Source of the DNA: Mesonia ostreae
GTDB taxonomy: Bacteria; Bacteroidota; Bacteroidia; Flavobacteriales; Flavobacteriaceae
Assembly: GCF_031845265.1 (NCBI RefSeq)
Contig: NZ_JAVRBG010000005.1
Coordinates: 1 to 64,000, forward strand
Reading direction: 5' to 3'
Length of the DNA stretch: 64,000 bases
Shown: piece after piece, positions 42,613 through 51,562 of the stretch
Position numbering within the stretch: position 1 is the stretch's first letter
How the letters are laid out: each line of letters opens with the position of its first letter
The notes under the pieces: model-generated
What the model saw: only the letters and a program-made list of their open reading frames with translations
What the model was told of the DNA's origin: nothing
Database searches by the model: none
Made by a program: the position numbers and the translations under genes

Positions 42613-44660
42613 GCGGTATGCTTTTCTTTTAAATATTGATAAATTTTATACTGAGATCTAATTTTTTCTTCCCCAGGCTTAACTTTTACATACCTGTTTT
42701 CTTCGGAAGCATCTTGTATTCTTGCTTTTTGATTATCGTTTAACTGTATGTAGAGAATATCTTTAAACTCTTTAAAAACGTGCTCTTGCATTACAGGAGC
42801 CAAAACTTCAATTCTTCTGTCTAAATTTCTGGTCATCCAATCTGCGCTACCAAAATACATTTTTTCTTCCCCCTTATTATGAAACAGGTAGATACGACCG
42901 TGTTCTAGAAAACGATCAATAATACTAGTAATATAAATATTCTCACTTATTTCTGGCATTCCCGCAGTTAAGCAAGTAAATCCTCTAACAATCAACCTTA
43001 CTTTTACACCACTTTGACTTGCTTTATATAAGAGGTTGATGATTTCTGGATCTTCAAGACTGTTCATTTTGGCCGTAATCTTGGCTTCTAAACCTTCTTT
43101 CGCATAATCTATTTCTTGCAAAATTAATTTGGTAAAATCTCTACGGGTATTAAAGGGAGAAATTAATAAGTTTTTGGCTCTTGGAATAATCAAATCACCC
43201 TCTAAAACTTTAAACACGCGTTCTAGTTCTTTAGTAATTTTCTTATTTGCGGTAAATAAACCGTGATCACAGTAAATTTTACTGGTTTCGCTATTAAAAT
43301 TCCCTGTACCTATATACGCATACCTGAGTTTTTCTCCTTTCTCTATGCGTTCTACGAAAAATACTTTGGAGTGTACCTTAATTTTAGGATAACTGTAAAT
43401 AACTTTTGCACCGTTTTCTTCAAATTTTCTTCCCCAAGTGATATTATTTTCTTCATCAAACCGTGCTTTAGCTTCAATAAAAACAGTAACTTCTTTTCCG
43501 TTTTTTAAAGCTTTGAGTAGGGAAGTGGTTAAATTGGATTCATCTGCTACGCGATAAAAAGAGATTTTAATGCCGGTTACATCATCATCGTTAGCCGCCA
43601 TTTCTATAAATTTTTCTACGTAAGAAAAAGACATATATGGAAAATGTACCAACATATCTTTCTCCTTAATCGAGTCAAAATAATTATCAGATTTTTCTAA
43701 TTCTTTATGAGGAATAGGTTCTAAATCTTCATAGACTAAATCTTTAATATTTGTGGGATTTGGAAAACTGAAAAAATCACTAAAATTATGATACCTTCCT
43801 CCAGGCATCATATCTATTTTTCCTAAGCCTAAATGTTTTCTCAATTTCTTCTGAAAGTCTTTAGGCATATCCGCATCATAAAGGAGTCGCGTAGGTTGAC
43901 CGTCTGTTCTTTGCGCAAGCGAATCGTATATTTTTTCAGCTAGAACTCCGTCGTACTGATCATCAATATAAAGCTCTGCATCTCGAGACATTTTTATTTC
44001 ATAAATTCCTGTAATTTCTTCTTCAGAAAAAACAGAAGGCATTTTATAGCGAATAATATCATCTATAAACGTAATGTAAAATTCTCCTGAAGATGAAAAA
44101 GTATAAAAACGACCGTGATCGTTTAATGGAATATTCACAAAGGCAACTTTTTCGCTTCCTTTAAAAGTAACGAAATAATATATGGTATTATTTTCAATAA
44201 AAATACGTTTCTCTTTTGCGAAGTCCACGATTTGAGGCTGAAGAGAATTTTCTACATTTTTGCGATAAAACTCCTCTACTTCGTTTTGCTGTTGCTGTGT
44301 AAAATCCTCATGAGTAATAAGGTAAATTTTATTCTTTGCTAATTCTGGAATAATTTGATCATGAAAGATCGTTCCAAACTCATGCTGCTGCTTAGAAACT
44401 TCATGAAGAATTTCTTTCACTTTCTTAGAAGGCTTTAACGCCAATTTTTTACGAAGGCTCTTCTTGATTCTCTTAATTTGTCTAAGCTGCGATACTCTAA
44501 CTCTAAAATATTCATCTAAATTGGAAGAGAAAATAGCCAAGAATTTTAATCTTTCGTAAACCGGATTTTCACTATCATCCGCTTCTTGTAAAACACGTTT
44601 ATTAAAGTTTAACCAATCAAGGTCTCTGTGTTTTAAGTGATTAAATTCTGGGTCTAGCAT
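42609..44660 (-). CDS. ppk1: polyphosphate kinase 1
   Basis: PPK1 makes polyphosphate from ATP reversibly. The 683-aa protein has the N domain (DRDLDWLNFNKRVL-type start, seen as HLKHRDLDWLNFNKRVLQEA), head domain, and the two phospholipase-D-like C domains: KIKVHSKVFFVER with the phospho-acceptor His, YIGTGNFNSETSKIY, and EHGRIYLFHNKGEEKMYFGS with the second His, followed by ADWMTRNLDRRIEV. Length matches the family. The last gene partner overlaps its stop by 4 nt. The nucleoside phosphorylase gene lies 70 nt upstream on the same strand. Confidence 0.96.
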   Translation of the reverse strand: MLDPEFNHLKHRDLDWLNFNKRVLQEADDSENPVYERLKFLAIFSSNLDEYFRVRVSQLRQIKRIKKSLRKKLALKPSKKVKEILHEVSKQQHEFGTIFHDQIIPELAKNKIYLITHEDFTQQQQNEVEEFYRKNVENSLQPQIVDFAKEKRIFIENNTIYYFVTFKGSEKVAFVNIPLNDHGRFYTFSSSGEFYITFIDDIIRYKMPSVFSEEEITGIYEIKMSRDAELYIDDQYDGVLAEKIYDSLAQRTDGQPTRLLYDADMPKDFQKKLRKHLGLGKIDMMPGGRYHNFSDFFSFPNPTNIKDLVYEDLEPIPHKELEKSDNYFDSIKEKDMLVHFPYMSFSYVEKFIEMAANDDDVTGIKISFYRVADESNLTTSLLKALKNGKEVTVFIEAKARFDEENNITWGRKFEENGAKVIYSYPKIKVHSKVFFVERIEKGEKLRYAYIGTGNFNSETSKIYCDHGLFTANKKITKELERVFKVLEGDLIIPRAKNLLISPFNTRRDFTKLILQEIDYAKEGLEAKITAKMNSLEDPEIINLLYKASQSGVKVRLIVRGFTCLTAGMPEISENIYITSIIDRFLEHGRIYLFHNKGEEKMYFGSADWMTRNLDRRIEVLAPVMQEHVFKEFKDILYIQLNDNQKARIQDASEENRYVKVKPGEEKIRSQYKIYQYLKEKHTA

Positions 44661-44730
44661 GAAATATAATTTTGTTAAAACTACAAATTACAAAAAGCTT
44701 GATCGGCTAAAATTCTGTTAAATAAAAGAC

Positions 44731-45603
44731 TTATAAAGTGATTATTTTGTCTAGCGTGTAAAGAATAAGATGTTCAACAGCCTTTAAAGAATCTTTGCTA
44801 AAATCTCCAGTTTCTCTATTGGCAATAATTGCATTCATAGAAACGGCTTTGTGTCCTAAAAGTTTTGATAAACCATAAATAGCACTAGTTTCCATCTCTA
44901 GATTGGTGATTCTATAGTCTTGGAATTTAAAGGTCGTTAACTGATCTATAAAATTAGGATCTTGTAAACCGGCTCTTAGTACACGTCCTTGAGGCGCATA
45001 AAAACCCACATTGGTTCCTGTAACTCCTTTAAAAACGCGTCCATCTTGAGAAAAATGATCTACTAAATCTTGATCTGCACTCACTACATAAGGTCTTGCT
45101 TTATGCGGATGCAAATCTAAATATTCATGAAGATGTTCTGCAAACTCTTTTTCCAAGAAAGCATCACTTTGATAGTAATAGAGAAGCCCATCAAAACCAA
45201 CGGCTTTTTCTGAAGCTAAAAATGCGTCTACAGGAATTTCTTTTTGTATAGAACCCGAAGTACCAATTCTTATAATGGTAAGCTGCTGCTGCTCTTCTTT
45301 AAATTCTCTGGTTTTTAAATTAATATTAGCCAAAGCATCAAGTTCATTGAGAACAATATCAATATTATCGGTTCCTATTCCTGTAGAAACTACGGTTATT
45401 CTCTTATTTTTGTAGGTTCCCGTTTGGGTTTGAAACTCTCTTTTTTGTGTTTTAAATTCAACCGAATCAAAATGTTTGGTAATGCTGTCTATGCGATCTG
45501 GATCGCCAACTGTAATTATAAGGTTAGCTATATTTTCTGGTTTTAAATTTAAATGGTAAACGCTACCATCTGCATTTAAAATAAGCTCTGATTCTTTAAT
45601 CAT
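44731..45603 (-). CDS. nucleoside phosphorylase (uridine phosphorylase-like)
   Basis: The 290-aa protein belongs to the PNP/UDP phosphorylase family 1, which splits nucleosides with phosphate. Seen: LIITVGDPDRIDSI (phosphate-binding loop), VVSTGIGTDNIDIVLNEL, IRIGTSGSIQKEIPVD and NLEMETSAIYGLSKLLGHKA, where the Met-Glu pair contacts ribose. The sequence is closest in pattern to uridine phosphorylases; purine use cannot be excluded. It lies 3 nt behind the DUF1835 gene. Confidence 0.9.
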   Translation of the reverse strand: MIKESELILNADGSVYHLNLKPENIANLIITVGDPDRIDSITKHFDSVEFKTQKREFQTQTGTYKNKRITVVSTGIGTDNIDIVLNELDALANINLKTREFKEEQQQLTIIRIGTSGSIQKEIPVDAFLASEKAVGFDGLLYYYQSDAFLEKEFAEHLHEYLDLHPHKARPYVVSADQDLVDHFSQDGRVFKGVTGTNVGFYAPQGRVLRAGLQDPNFIDQLTTFKFQDYRITNLEMETSAIYGLSKLLGHKAVSMNAIIANRETGDFSKDSLKAVEHLILYTLDKIITL

Positions 45604-45606
45604 GTA

Positions 45607-46539
45607 TTATAATTTTAAAAGTTTGTGAGATTCTTTATCGTAAAGAAAATCGTATTTATAAGCCGCCCCATAAACCGTATCATCTTTCATCTCCCTATAA
45701 AAATTTTCACTTTTTTCTATCACAGCTTTTCCCTTTTCATTTAGAATAAGCCTATGCTTTTCTAAAGTTGTAAAAAAGCTAAGTTTATGTATAAACTTTT
45801 GCATTTGGATATCGCCATATCCATAATATCCTTGATATTGTAAACCGTAGCCCAACCATTGATTGATGCTTGTAATATGATTGTTTTCTATTAAATGCAA
45901 TAGGTTTTCTTCTAAGACATTTAATCCTGTTTCTGAATTTGGAAAGCGTTTTAAATGCGCTCTTAGGCAATTGGATAAATACTCAAAATTTGAGCTTTTG
46001 CTTATATAGGGAACTAATCTCTTAGGATTTTTCTCATTGTAAAGCGTCCAAATATCTTGGGCAAGTTGCATATCATCTTCTTGGAGGAGAACACGATTCT
46101 CATATGCGGTTTTAAATTCTTGCGGAGTTAATTCAGCTAGACCTTTTAATTTACTTTCTCCTTTAAATCTTCCGCTACAAATTAAGCAAATTGGTACGTT
46201 TATTTTTAATTCTGCTAAAAATTGAATAGCAGCCAACATATTAATATGGCAGAATAAATCATATTCAAACCATAGGTATACTTCAGAAAACTGTTGTTCT
46301 TCAAAAATAGAAAACTGAGCTAAAAACTTATTTTCGTATTCTTGAAGCGGAATATCATAATAATCAGATAAAAACTTAGTTCGTATTTCTTTAAACGAAA
46401 AGGAATTAACGTATTTGTAGGTAGGACCATCGCAAAGCATCTCCCGCCAAACGAATATTTTTCCGCCAAGATTCAAATTCTTCAATGGTGCCAACGCACT
46501 ATCTCCATTTATGATATGTAAAGTCTCGCGCTTATCCAC
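45607..46539 (-). CDS. DUF1835 domain protein
   Basis: The 310-aa protein has the DUF1835 N-terminal domain: LHIINGDSALAPLKNLNLGG, FVWREMLCDGPTY and the EVYLWFEYDLFCHINMLAAI segment (residues of about 86-105). The remainder is helical. Function unknown; the fold is predicted to be Rossmann-like. It overlaps the SUI1 gene by 8 nt and precedes the nucleoside phosphorylase by 3 nt, so the three form a tight operon. Confidence 0.9.
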   Translation of the reverse strand: MDKRETLHIINGDSALAPLKNLNLGGKIFVWREMLCDGPTYKYVNSFSFKEIRTKFLSDYYDIPLQEYENKFLAQFSIFEEQQFSEVYLWFEYDLFCHINMLAAIQFLAELKINVPICLICSGRFKGESKLKGLAELTPQEFKTAYENRVLLQEDDMQLAQDIWTLYNEKNPKRLVPYISKSSNFEYLSNCLRAHLKRFPNSETGLNVLEENLLHLIENNHITSINQWLGYGLQYQGYYGYGDIQMQKFIHKLSFFTTLEKHRLILNEKGKAVIEKSENFYREMKDDTVYGAAYKYDFLYDKESHKLLKL

Positions 46540-46861
46540 CTACGCGCTTTACTTGAAAGCCTTTTTCTTTAAGAATCTTCATAATCTCTGGACGGTAATC
46601 GCCCTGAATAATAATTTGGTCGTTTTTAGTAGATCCTCCAACTCCCAATGTGGTTTTCAATTCTTTGGCTAAGATTTTAAAATCACTATCGGCACCTGTA
46701 TAGCCTTCAATAATGGTATTGGCTTTTCCTTTTCTTTTCTCATACTTACATATAAGAGGGTCATCTTGTAACCAAATGTCTTGATTTTCTTCCTCAGTGG
46801 TTTCTAACTCACTAGGCTCATGGTCTGGAAATAAATTTTTTAATTGATCTTTTAAGTCCAT
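46532..46861 (-). CDS. SUI1/YciH-type translation initiation factor
   Basis: The 109-aa protein is a bacterial eIF1 (SUI1) homologue. The N-terminal third is acidic (ELETTEEENQDIWLQDD); the SUI1 domain follows with KGKANTIIEGYTGADSDFKI, TTLGVGGSTKNDQIIIQGDY and KILKEKGFQVKRVGG. In E. coli YciH is thought to check non-canonical initiation. First gene after the oxygenase gene (5-nt gap) in this strand. Confidence 0.93.
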   Translation of the reverse strand: MDLKDQLKNLFPDHEPSELETTEEENQDIWLQDDPLICKYEKRKGKANTIIEGYTGADSDFKILAKELKTTLGVGGSTKNDQIIIQGDYRPEIMKILKEKGFQVKRVGG

Positions 46862-46866
46862 AGGTG

Positions 46867-47829
46867 TTAAGCTTTATCTTCTTTAATTAAACCAATTTCA
46901 ACTAGACGTTGGTGTAAAAACTCACCTGCCGTAATATCTTCGTACTGTTTTGGATTATCTTCATCAATACATTCTTCCAAACAATTTAACTTCATTTCGC
47001 TTCGTGGATGCAGGAAAAACGGAATAGAATAACGAGGATTACCCCATTGTTCTTTTGGCGGATTTGCGACACGGTGTATGGTAGACTTTAATTTATTATT
47101 GGTAAGTCTTTCTAACATATCACCCACATTAATCACCAATTCGTCTTCTGCCGGGATGGCATCAATCCACTCTCCGTCTTTTCTCAATACTTGCAAACCT
47201 CCAGAAGAAGCACCCATTAATAAAGTAATCAAATTAATATCGCCATGAGCTCCAGCTCTTACAGCACCTTTTGGTTCTTCAGTAATAGGAGGATAGTGAA
47301 TAGGTCTTAAAATACTATTTCCATTACTTGCCCAATGGTCAAAATAATGTTCTTCTAAGCCAATGTATAAAGCTAGAGCTCTAAGTACGTAAATACCAGT
47401 CTTCTCTATCATTCTGTAGGCTTCCATTCCCGTTTTGTTGAAATCTATTAGCTCTTCTACCTGAACATTTTCTGGATATTCTTCTGTTAAATTTGCATTT
47501 TCTTCAGGTTCTTGTCCAAAATGCCAAAATTCTTTTAAATCTCCTTCCTTCTTTCCCTTGGCATGTTCTTTTCCGAAGGAAATATAACCTCTTTGTCCGC
47601 CCAATCCTTCTATTTCATACTTTTCTTTTTCTTCTATAGAGAGACCAAAGAAAGCTTTTACTTCCTTATAAAGCTCATTTACAAGATCATCGTTTAAAAA
47701 ATGGTTTTTTAAAGAGACAAAACCTATTTCTTCGTAAGCTCCTCCAATTTCTTTAACAAATTTTTCTTTGCGTTTGGCGTCTTTAGATAAAAAATCTGAA
47801 AGGTCTACACTGGGTATATTCTTGGACAT
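46867..47829 (-). CDS. 2-oxoglutarate/Fe(II) oxygenase, isopenicillin N synthase-like
   Basis: The 320-aa protein has the double-stranded beta-helix oxygenase fold: N-terminal DIOX_N (IPSVDLSDFLSKDAKRKEKF, then EIGFVSLKNH) and the Fe site H-x-D...H in AGAHGDINLITLLMG and STIHRVANPP, with RYSIPFFLHP carrying the Arg that binds the cosubstrate. The ATG at 47829 is chosen because a -7 box at 47857-47864 lies over the alternative start. Substrate unknown; no natural-product genes are adjacent. It heads the SUI1/DUF1835/phosphorylase genes. Confidence 0.9.
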   Translation of the reverse strand: MSKNIPSVDLSDFLSKDAKRKEKFVKEIGGAYEEIGFVSLKNHFLNDDLVNELYKEVKAFFGLSIEEKEKYEIEGLGGQRGYISFGKEHAKGKKEGDLKEFWHFGQEPEENANLTEEYPENVQVEELIDFNKTGMEAYRMIEKTGIYVLRALALYIGLEEHYFDHWASNGNSILRPIHYPPITEEPKGAVRAGAHGDINLITLLMGASSGGLQVLRKDGEWIDAIPAEDELVINVGDMLERLTNNKLKSTIHRVANPPKEQWGNPRYSIPFFLHPRSEMKLNCLEECIDEDNPKQYEDITAGEFLHQRLVEIGLIKEDKA

Positions 47830-47856
47830 AGTATGATTTACATTCTGGTTATCTAA

Positions 47857-47864
47857 CAAAGTTA
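47857..47864 (-). promoter_or_regulatory. -7 box of the oxygenase/SUI1 operon
   Basis: On the minus strand TAACTTTG matches TAnnTTTG; the start would lie near 47851, 22 nt before the ATG at 47829. No clear -33 TTTG. Confidence 0.5.
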
Positions 47865-48011
47865 ATTAATTTCTTTCAGTTTAAGATAAGAGTTCACAGC
47901 CTAAAAATAAGCTTTACGGAATTTTTCTTCGGAAAAAATTAGATTTCATAGAACAATCCATAGAAAGGAAAATTATAATTGAATAAAGCGCACTAGCTAA
48001 GTAAATCTTTT

Positions 48012-48019
48012 TAAATTTG
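48012..48019 (+). promoter_or_regulatory. -7 box of the E1 dehydrogenase gene
   Basis: TAAATTTG matches TAnnTTTG 28 nt before the ATG at 48048. No -33 TTTG at the usual distance. Confidence 0.45.
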
Positions 48020-48047
48020 GGTTATCTTAAAAAGTAATTATTCAACT

Positions 48048-50039
48048 ATGCTTCCCGAAATTAATTATAAGTCAACTACTTTAGACTCCAATCAACTTAG
48101 CCAACTTTTCTTTAAAATGCTCAAACCGAGACTTATTGAAGAAAAAATGCTCATTCTTCTTCGTCAAGGACGTATTTCTAAATGGTTTAGCGGGATTGGC
48201 CAAGAAGCCATTTCTGTAGGAGTAACCAGTTGCTTGCAAAAGGATGAGTATGTGCTTCCTATGCACAGAAACCTTGGAGTTTTTACCACTAAGGAAGTTC
48301 CTTTATATAGATTGTTTTCACAATGGCAAGGAAAAAAATCTGGGTTTACCAAAGGTCGTGATCGTAGTTTCCACTTTGGAACTCAAGAATATAAAATTAT
48401 AGGAATGATTTCGCATCTAGGTCCGCAATTAGGAGTTGCAGATGGGATTGCATTGGCACATCAATTCCGTAAAGAAAAGAAAATTACTGCCGTTTTTACA
48501 GGAGAAGGAGGAACCAGTGAAGGAGATTTTCACGAAGCTTTAAATATCGCTTCTGTATGGGATTTACCGGTATTATTTTGTGTAGAGAATAACGGTTACG
48601 GCTTGTCGACACCCACAAGAGAGCAATATAATTGTGAAAATATAGCCGATAGAGGTAAAGGCTACGGAATGGAGTCTCATATTATTGATGGAAACAATAT
48701 TATTGAAGTGTACAGCAAAGTGAGCGAGATTGCCGAGAGCATGAGAGAGAATCCGCGTCCTGTGTTAATAGAATTCAAAACTTTTAGAATGCGCGGGCAC
48801 GAAGAGGCCAGTGGAACTAAATATGTGCCTGAAGAGCTCATGGATTTTTGGGAGAAAAAAGACCCTATTGAAAATTTTAAAAAGTATCTATTATCGGAAG
48901 GGATCCTTACCGAAGAAAAAATTGCAGAGCAAGAAGAACTTATTAAAGCCGAAATTAGCGAACATCTAAAAATGGCCGATGAAGAGGAAGCAACTTCTTC
49001 TAGTTTAGAGAATGAGTTAAAAGATGTGTACAAAGAATTTGAATACGAAGAAATTTTACCAGAAACTTCTGAAAAAGAAGAAGTACGGTTTATAGATGCG
49101 ATTTCTCAAGGCTTGCGCCAAGGAATGCAACGCAACGAGAACCTTATTTTAATGGGACAAGATGTGGCAGACTATGGAGGTGTTTTCAAAATCACCGAAG
49201 GTTTCTTGGAAGAATTTGGAAAAGAACGTATTAAAAATACACCCATATGTGAGTCTGGAATCATCAGTACAGCGATGGGACTTTCTATTAACGGAGTCAA
49301 ATCTGTGGTAGAACTTCAGTTTAGCGATTTTGTGTCTTCTGGTTTTAATCCCATTGTAAATTATTTGGCAAAAGTGCATTATCGCTGGAATCAAAACGCC
49401 GATGTGGTGTTAAGAATGCCTTGCGGAGCAGGAGTAGGAGCTGGTCCTTTTCATAGTCAAACCAATGAGGCTTGGTTTACCAAAACCCCTGGATTAAAAG
49501 TGATTTATCCTGCGTTTCCTTACGATGCAAAAGGTTTAATGTCTACCGCAATAGAAGACCCTAATCCAGTCTTGTTTTTTGAGCATAAAGCCTTATATAG
49601 AAGCATTCGCCAAGAAGTTCCTAAAGATTATTATACGCTTCCTTTTGGAAAAGCATCTCTTATTAAAGAAGGCGAGGAGGTAAGTATAATTACGTATGGC
49701 GCTGGAGTTCATTGGGCGATAGAAGTTTTAAATGAGAATGCAAATATAAAAGCCGACTTGCTAGATTTGCGAAGTTTGCAACCTTTAGATAGGGAAGCCA
49801 TTTTTAATTCCGTAAAGAAAACAGGAAAAGTAATTATTTTACAAGAGGATAGTTTATTTGGAGGAATTGCCTCAGATATTTCTGCAATGATTTCTGAAGA
49901 ATGTTTTGAATATTTGGATGCTCCGATTAAGAGAGTGGCGAGTAAAGAAACTCCAATACCTTTTTCAAAAAATTTAGAAGATCAGTATCTCGCTAAAGCG
50001 GAATTTGCTACGGAACTAGAATTGCTAGTTGCTTATTAG
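48048..50039 (+). CDS. 2-oxoacid dehydrogenase E1, alpha and beta fused
   Basis: The 663-aa protein joins E1-alpha (residues of about 15-320) and E1-beta (about 345-663) of a thiamine diphosphate dehydrogenase, most like the branched-chain (2-oxoisovalerate) type that feeds branched acyl-CoA for fatty acids. Alpha part: FTGEGGTSEGDFHEALNIAS with the ThDP motif ending CVENN, and FRMRGHEEASGTKY. Beta part: VELQFSDFVSSGFNPIVNYL, MPCGAGVGAGPFHSQ and DLRSLQPLD. The acidic linker (about 300-345) joins them. E2 and E3 are not in this window. Confidence 0.92.
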   Translation: MLPEINYKSTTLDSNQLSQLFFKMLKPRLIEEKMLILLRQGRISKWFSGIGQEAISVGVTSCLQKDEYVLPMHRNLGVFTTKEVPLYRLFSQWQGKKSGFTKGRDRSFHFGTQEYKIIGMISHLGPQLGVADGIALAHQFRKEKKITAVFTGEGGTSEGDFHEALNIASVWDLPVLFCVENNGYGLSTPTREQYNCENIADRGKGYGMESHIIDGNNIIEVYSKVSEIAESMRENPRPVLIEFKTFRMRGHEEASGTKYVPEELMDFWEKKDPIENFKKYLLSEGILTEEKIAEQEELIKAEISEHLKMADEEEATSSSLENELKDVYKEFEYEEILPETSEKEEVRFIDAISQGLRQGMQRNENLILMGQDVADYGGVFKITEGFLEEFGKERIKNTPICESGIISTAMGLSINGVKSVVELQFSDFVSSGFNPIVNYLAKVHYRWNQNADVVLRMPCGAGVGAGPFHSQTNEAWFTKTPGLKVIYPAFPYDAKGLMSTAIEDPNPVLFFEHKALYRSIRQEVPKDYYTLPFGKASLIKEGEEVSIITYGAGVHWAIEVLNENANIKADLLDLRSLQPLDREAIFNSVKKTGKVIILQEDSLFGGIASDISAMISEECFEYLDAPIKRVASKETPIPFSKNLEDQYLAKAEFATELELLVAY

Positions 50040-50100
50040 AATTACTCCTATTTTTAGCGGTTTTTTAACAAAAATTAGTTAATATTTCTTAATTAAGAAT

Positions 50101-50128
50101 TTTGATGTCTTTTTCGTAATTACTTTTG
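50101..50128 (+). promoter_or_regulatory. predicted promoter of the lipocalin-like gene
   Basis: TACTTTTG (50121-50128) matches TAnnTTTG; TTTG at 50101-50104 lies 16 nt upstream, a little short of the usual 19-21. Confidence 0.45.
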
Positions 50129-50154
50129 GCTCTATTAACAACCAAAATACTATT

Positions 50155-50637
50155 ATGAAAAAGACAATTTTATTGCTTTTAGTGGCTATTGTCGCAGTTT
50201 CCTGCGGAACTACTAAAATAGAAAGACAAGCAGAACGTACGTTTAAAGGAGATTGGACGCTTACAAAAGTTTCTTATCCCAATAATTCTGGTTTTGTAGA
50301 TGTTACCTTGTTTCAAGATGCAGCAACCAAATGTTTCTCCAATTCTAGTTGGAATTTTGTTTCTAACAACAATAAAGGAAATTATATGTTAAATGGCTCT
50401 GGATGTGATACTTCAATGAGAAGTTTTGTATGGTCAGTTCAAGAAATCGATCAAACCACAGGACTTTATAATTTTACCCTTAAAGTAGTGGATGAAGGTG
50501 AAAATGCCAGAAAAGTGGATACAGGATACAGATTAAAATTAGCGAGTCTTTCAGAAAATAATATGACATGGGAACAAACTGTTTCTTATGAAGGAAAGCC
50601 TTTTTTAATTAGAATGGATTTTATAAAAAGTTATTAA
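50155..50637 (+). CDS. lipocalin-like lipoprotein
   Basis: The 160-aa protein has a lipoprotein signal (TILLLLVAIVAVSCGTTK, lipobox Cys at 17). The mature part starts with ERTFKGDWTLTKVSYPNNSG, the N-terminal strand pattern of bacterial lipocalin-like domains (GxW), and has two cysteines (KCFSNSSW and SGCDTSM). It is likely a small beta-barrel on the outer membrane. It lies 29 nt before an OmpA-family lipoprotein and probably shares its transcript. Confidence 0.88.
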   Translation: MKKTILLLLVAIVAVSCGTTKIERQAERTFKGDWTLTKVSYPNNSGFVDVTLFQDAATKCFSNSSWNFVSNNNKGNYMLNGSGCDTSMRSFVWSVQEIDQTTGLYNFTLKVVDEGENARKVDTGYRLKLASLSENNMTWEQTVSYEGKPFLIRMDFIKSY

Positions 50638-50666
50638 TCAATTATAAATATTAAAAGAAAACAAAG

Positions 50667-51362
50667 ATGAGATACGTAAATAGACCCTTAGCATTAATCT
50701 TAGTTCTTGCATTTTTAATGACAGGATGTGAGGCAATAAAAAATTCAAATAACACTCAAAAAGGAGCTGCAGGTGGAGCTGCTGGAGGAGCTGTTATTGG
50801 TGGAGTAATTGGTAACAACGTAGGAGACGGTAATAACACTGCTTTAGGTGCAATTATTGGTGGAGTTGTTGGTGGTGCCGCTGGTGCTTACATAGGGAAT
50901 AGAATGGATAAGCAAGCGCAACAAATTGAAAATGAAATTCCAGGTGCAGAAGTAACAAGAGTAGGGGAAGGGATTAGCGTAACATTTGATGAGAATAGTG
51001 GTGTATATTTTGCGACTAACAAATCTGATGTGAATGCAAAATCTCAAGAAACTTTAAATACCCTTATCGGAATTTTTAAAGAATATCCAGATACCAATGT
51101 TTTGGTAGAAGGGCATACAGATAGTACAGGAAACGCAGATTATAATTATACACTTTCAGAAAAAAGAGCAAGATCTGTAACCAATTATTTAACTGCTAGC
51201 GGACTTTCTTCTGGAAGATTTACTACAAAATGGTACGGACAAACTCAAGCAAAATATGACAACAGTACTGTTGAAGGTAGAGCAAAAAATAGAAGAGTTG
51301 AGTTGGCTATTGTTGCAAGTGAAGACTTAAAAGAAGAAGCGCAACAAAACACGAATAACTAA
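50667..51362 (+). CDS. OmpA-family lipoprotein with glycine zipper
   Basis: The 231-aa protein has a lipoprotein signal (lipobox LMTGC, Cys at about 21), a glycine-zipper region (residues of about 34-80; GAAGGAAGGAVIGGVIGNNV and GAIIGGVVGGAAGAYIGNRM) and an OmpA-like peptidoglycan-binding domain (about 105-220; VLVEGHTDSTGNADYN, LSEKRARSVTNYL, AKNRRVELAI). This is the YiaD type that ties the outer membrane to the cell wall. It ends in a short polar tail. Confidence 0.95.
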   Translation: MRYVNRPLALILVLAFLMTGCEAIKNSNNTQKGAAGGAAGGAVIGGVIGNNVGDGNNTALGAIIGGVVGGAAGAYIGNRMDKQAQQIENEIPGAEVTRVGEGISVTFDENSGVYFATNKSDVNAKSQETLNTLIGIFKEYPDTNVLVEGHTDSTGNADYNYTLSEKRARSVTNYLTASGLSSGRFTTKWYGQTQAKYDNSTVEGRAKNRRVELAIVASEDLKEEAQQNTNN

Positions 51363-51406
51363 AAAAATAGAATGCCTTTTAAAGGTAACTATTTTATTTT
51401 TTAAAA

Positions 51407-51437
51407 AGCCTAGTGATTTTTCACTAGGTTTTTTTTT
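51407..51437 (+). terminator. terminator after the OmpA lipoprotein
   Basis: CCTAGTGA / TCACTAGG pair over TTTT and run into nine T residues. A-rich bases before the stem extend the pairing. Confidence 0.88.
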
Positions 51438-51562
51438 GTGGATGTAATGTAATAAGGTGAGATGATCATATTTCAATAGGGCTCATTAACCAATATTAAA
51501 ATATTTCTTAAAAGATACTACGCCTCTGTTTTGGAGTTGGTTTTTTTTATACCTTTAGTAAC

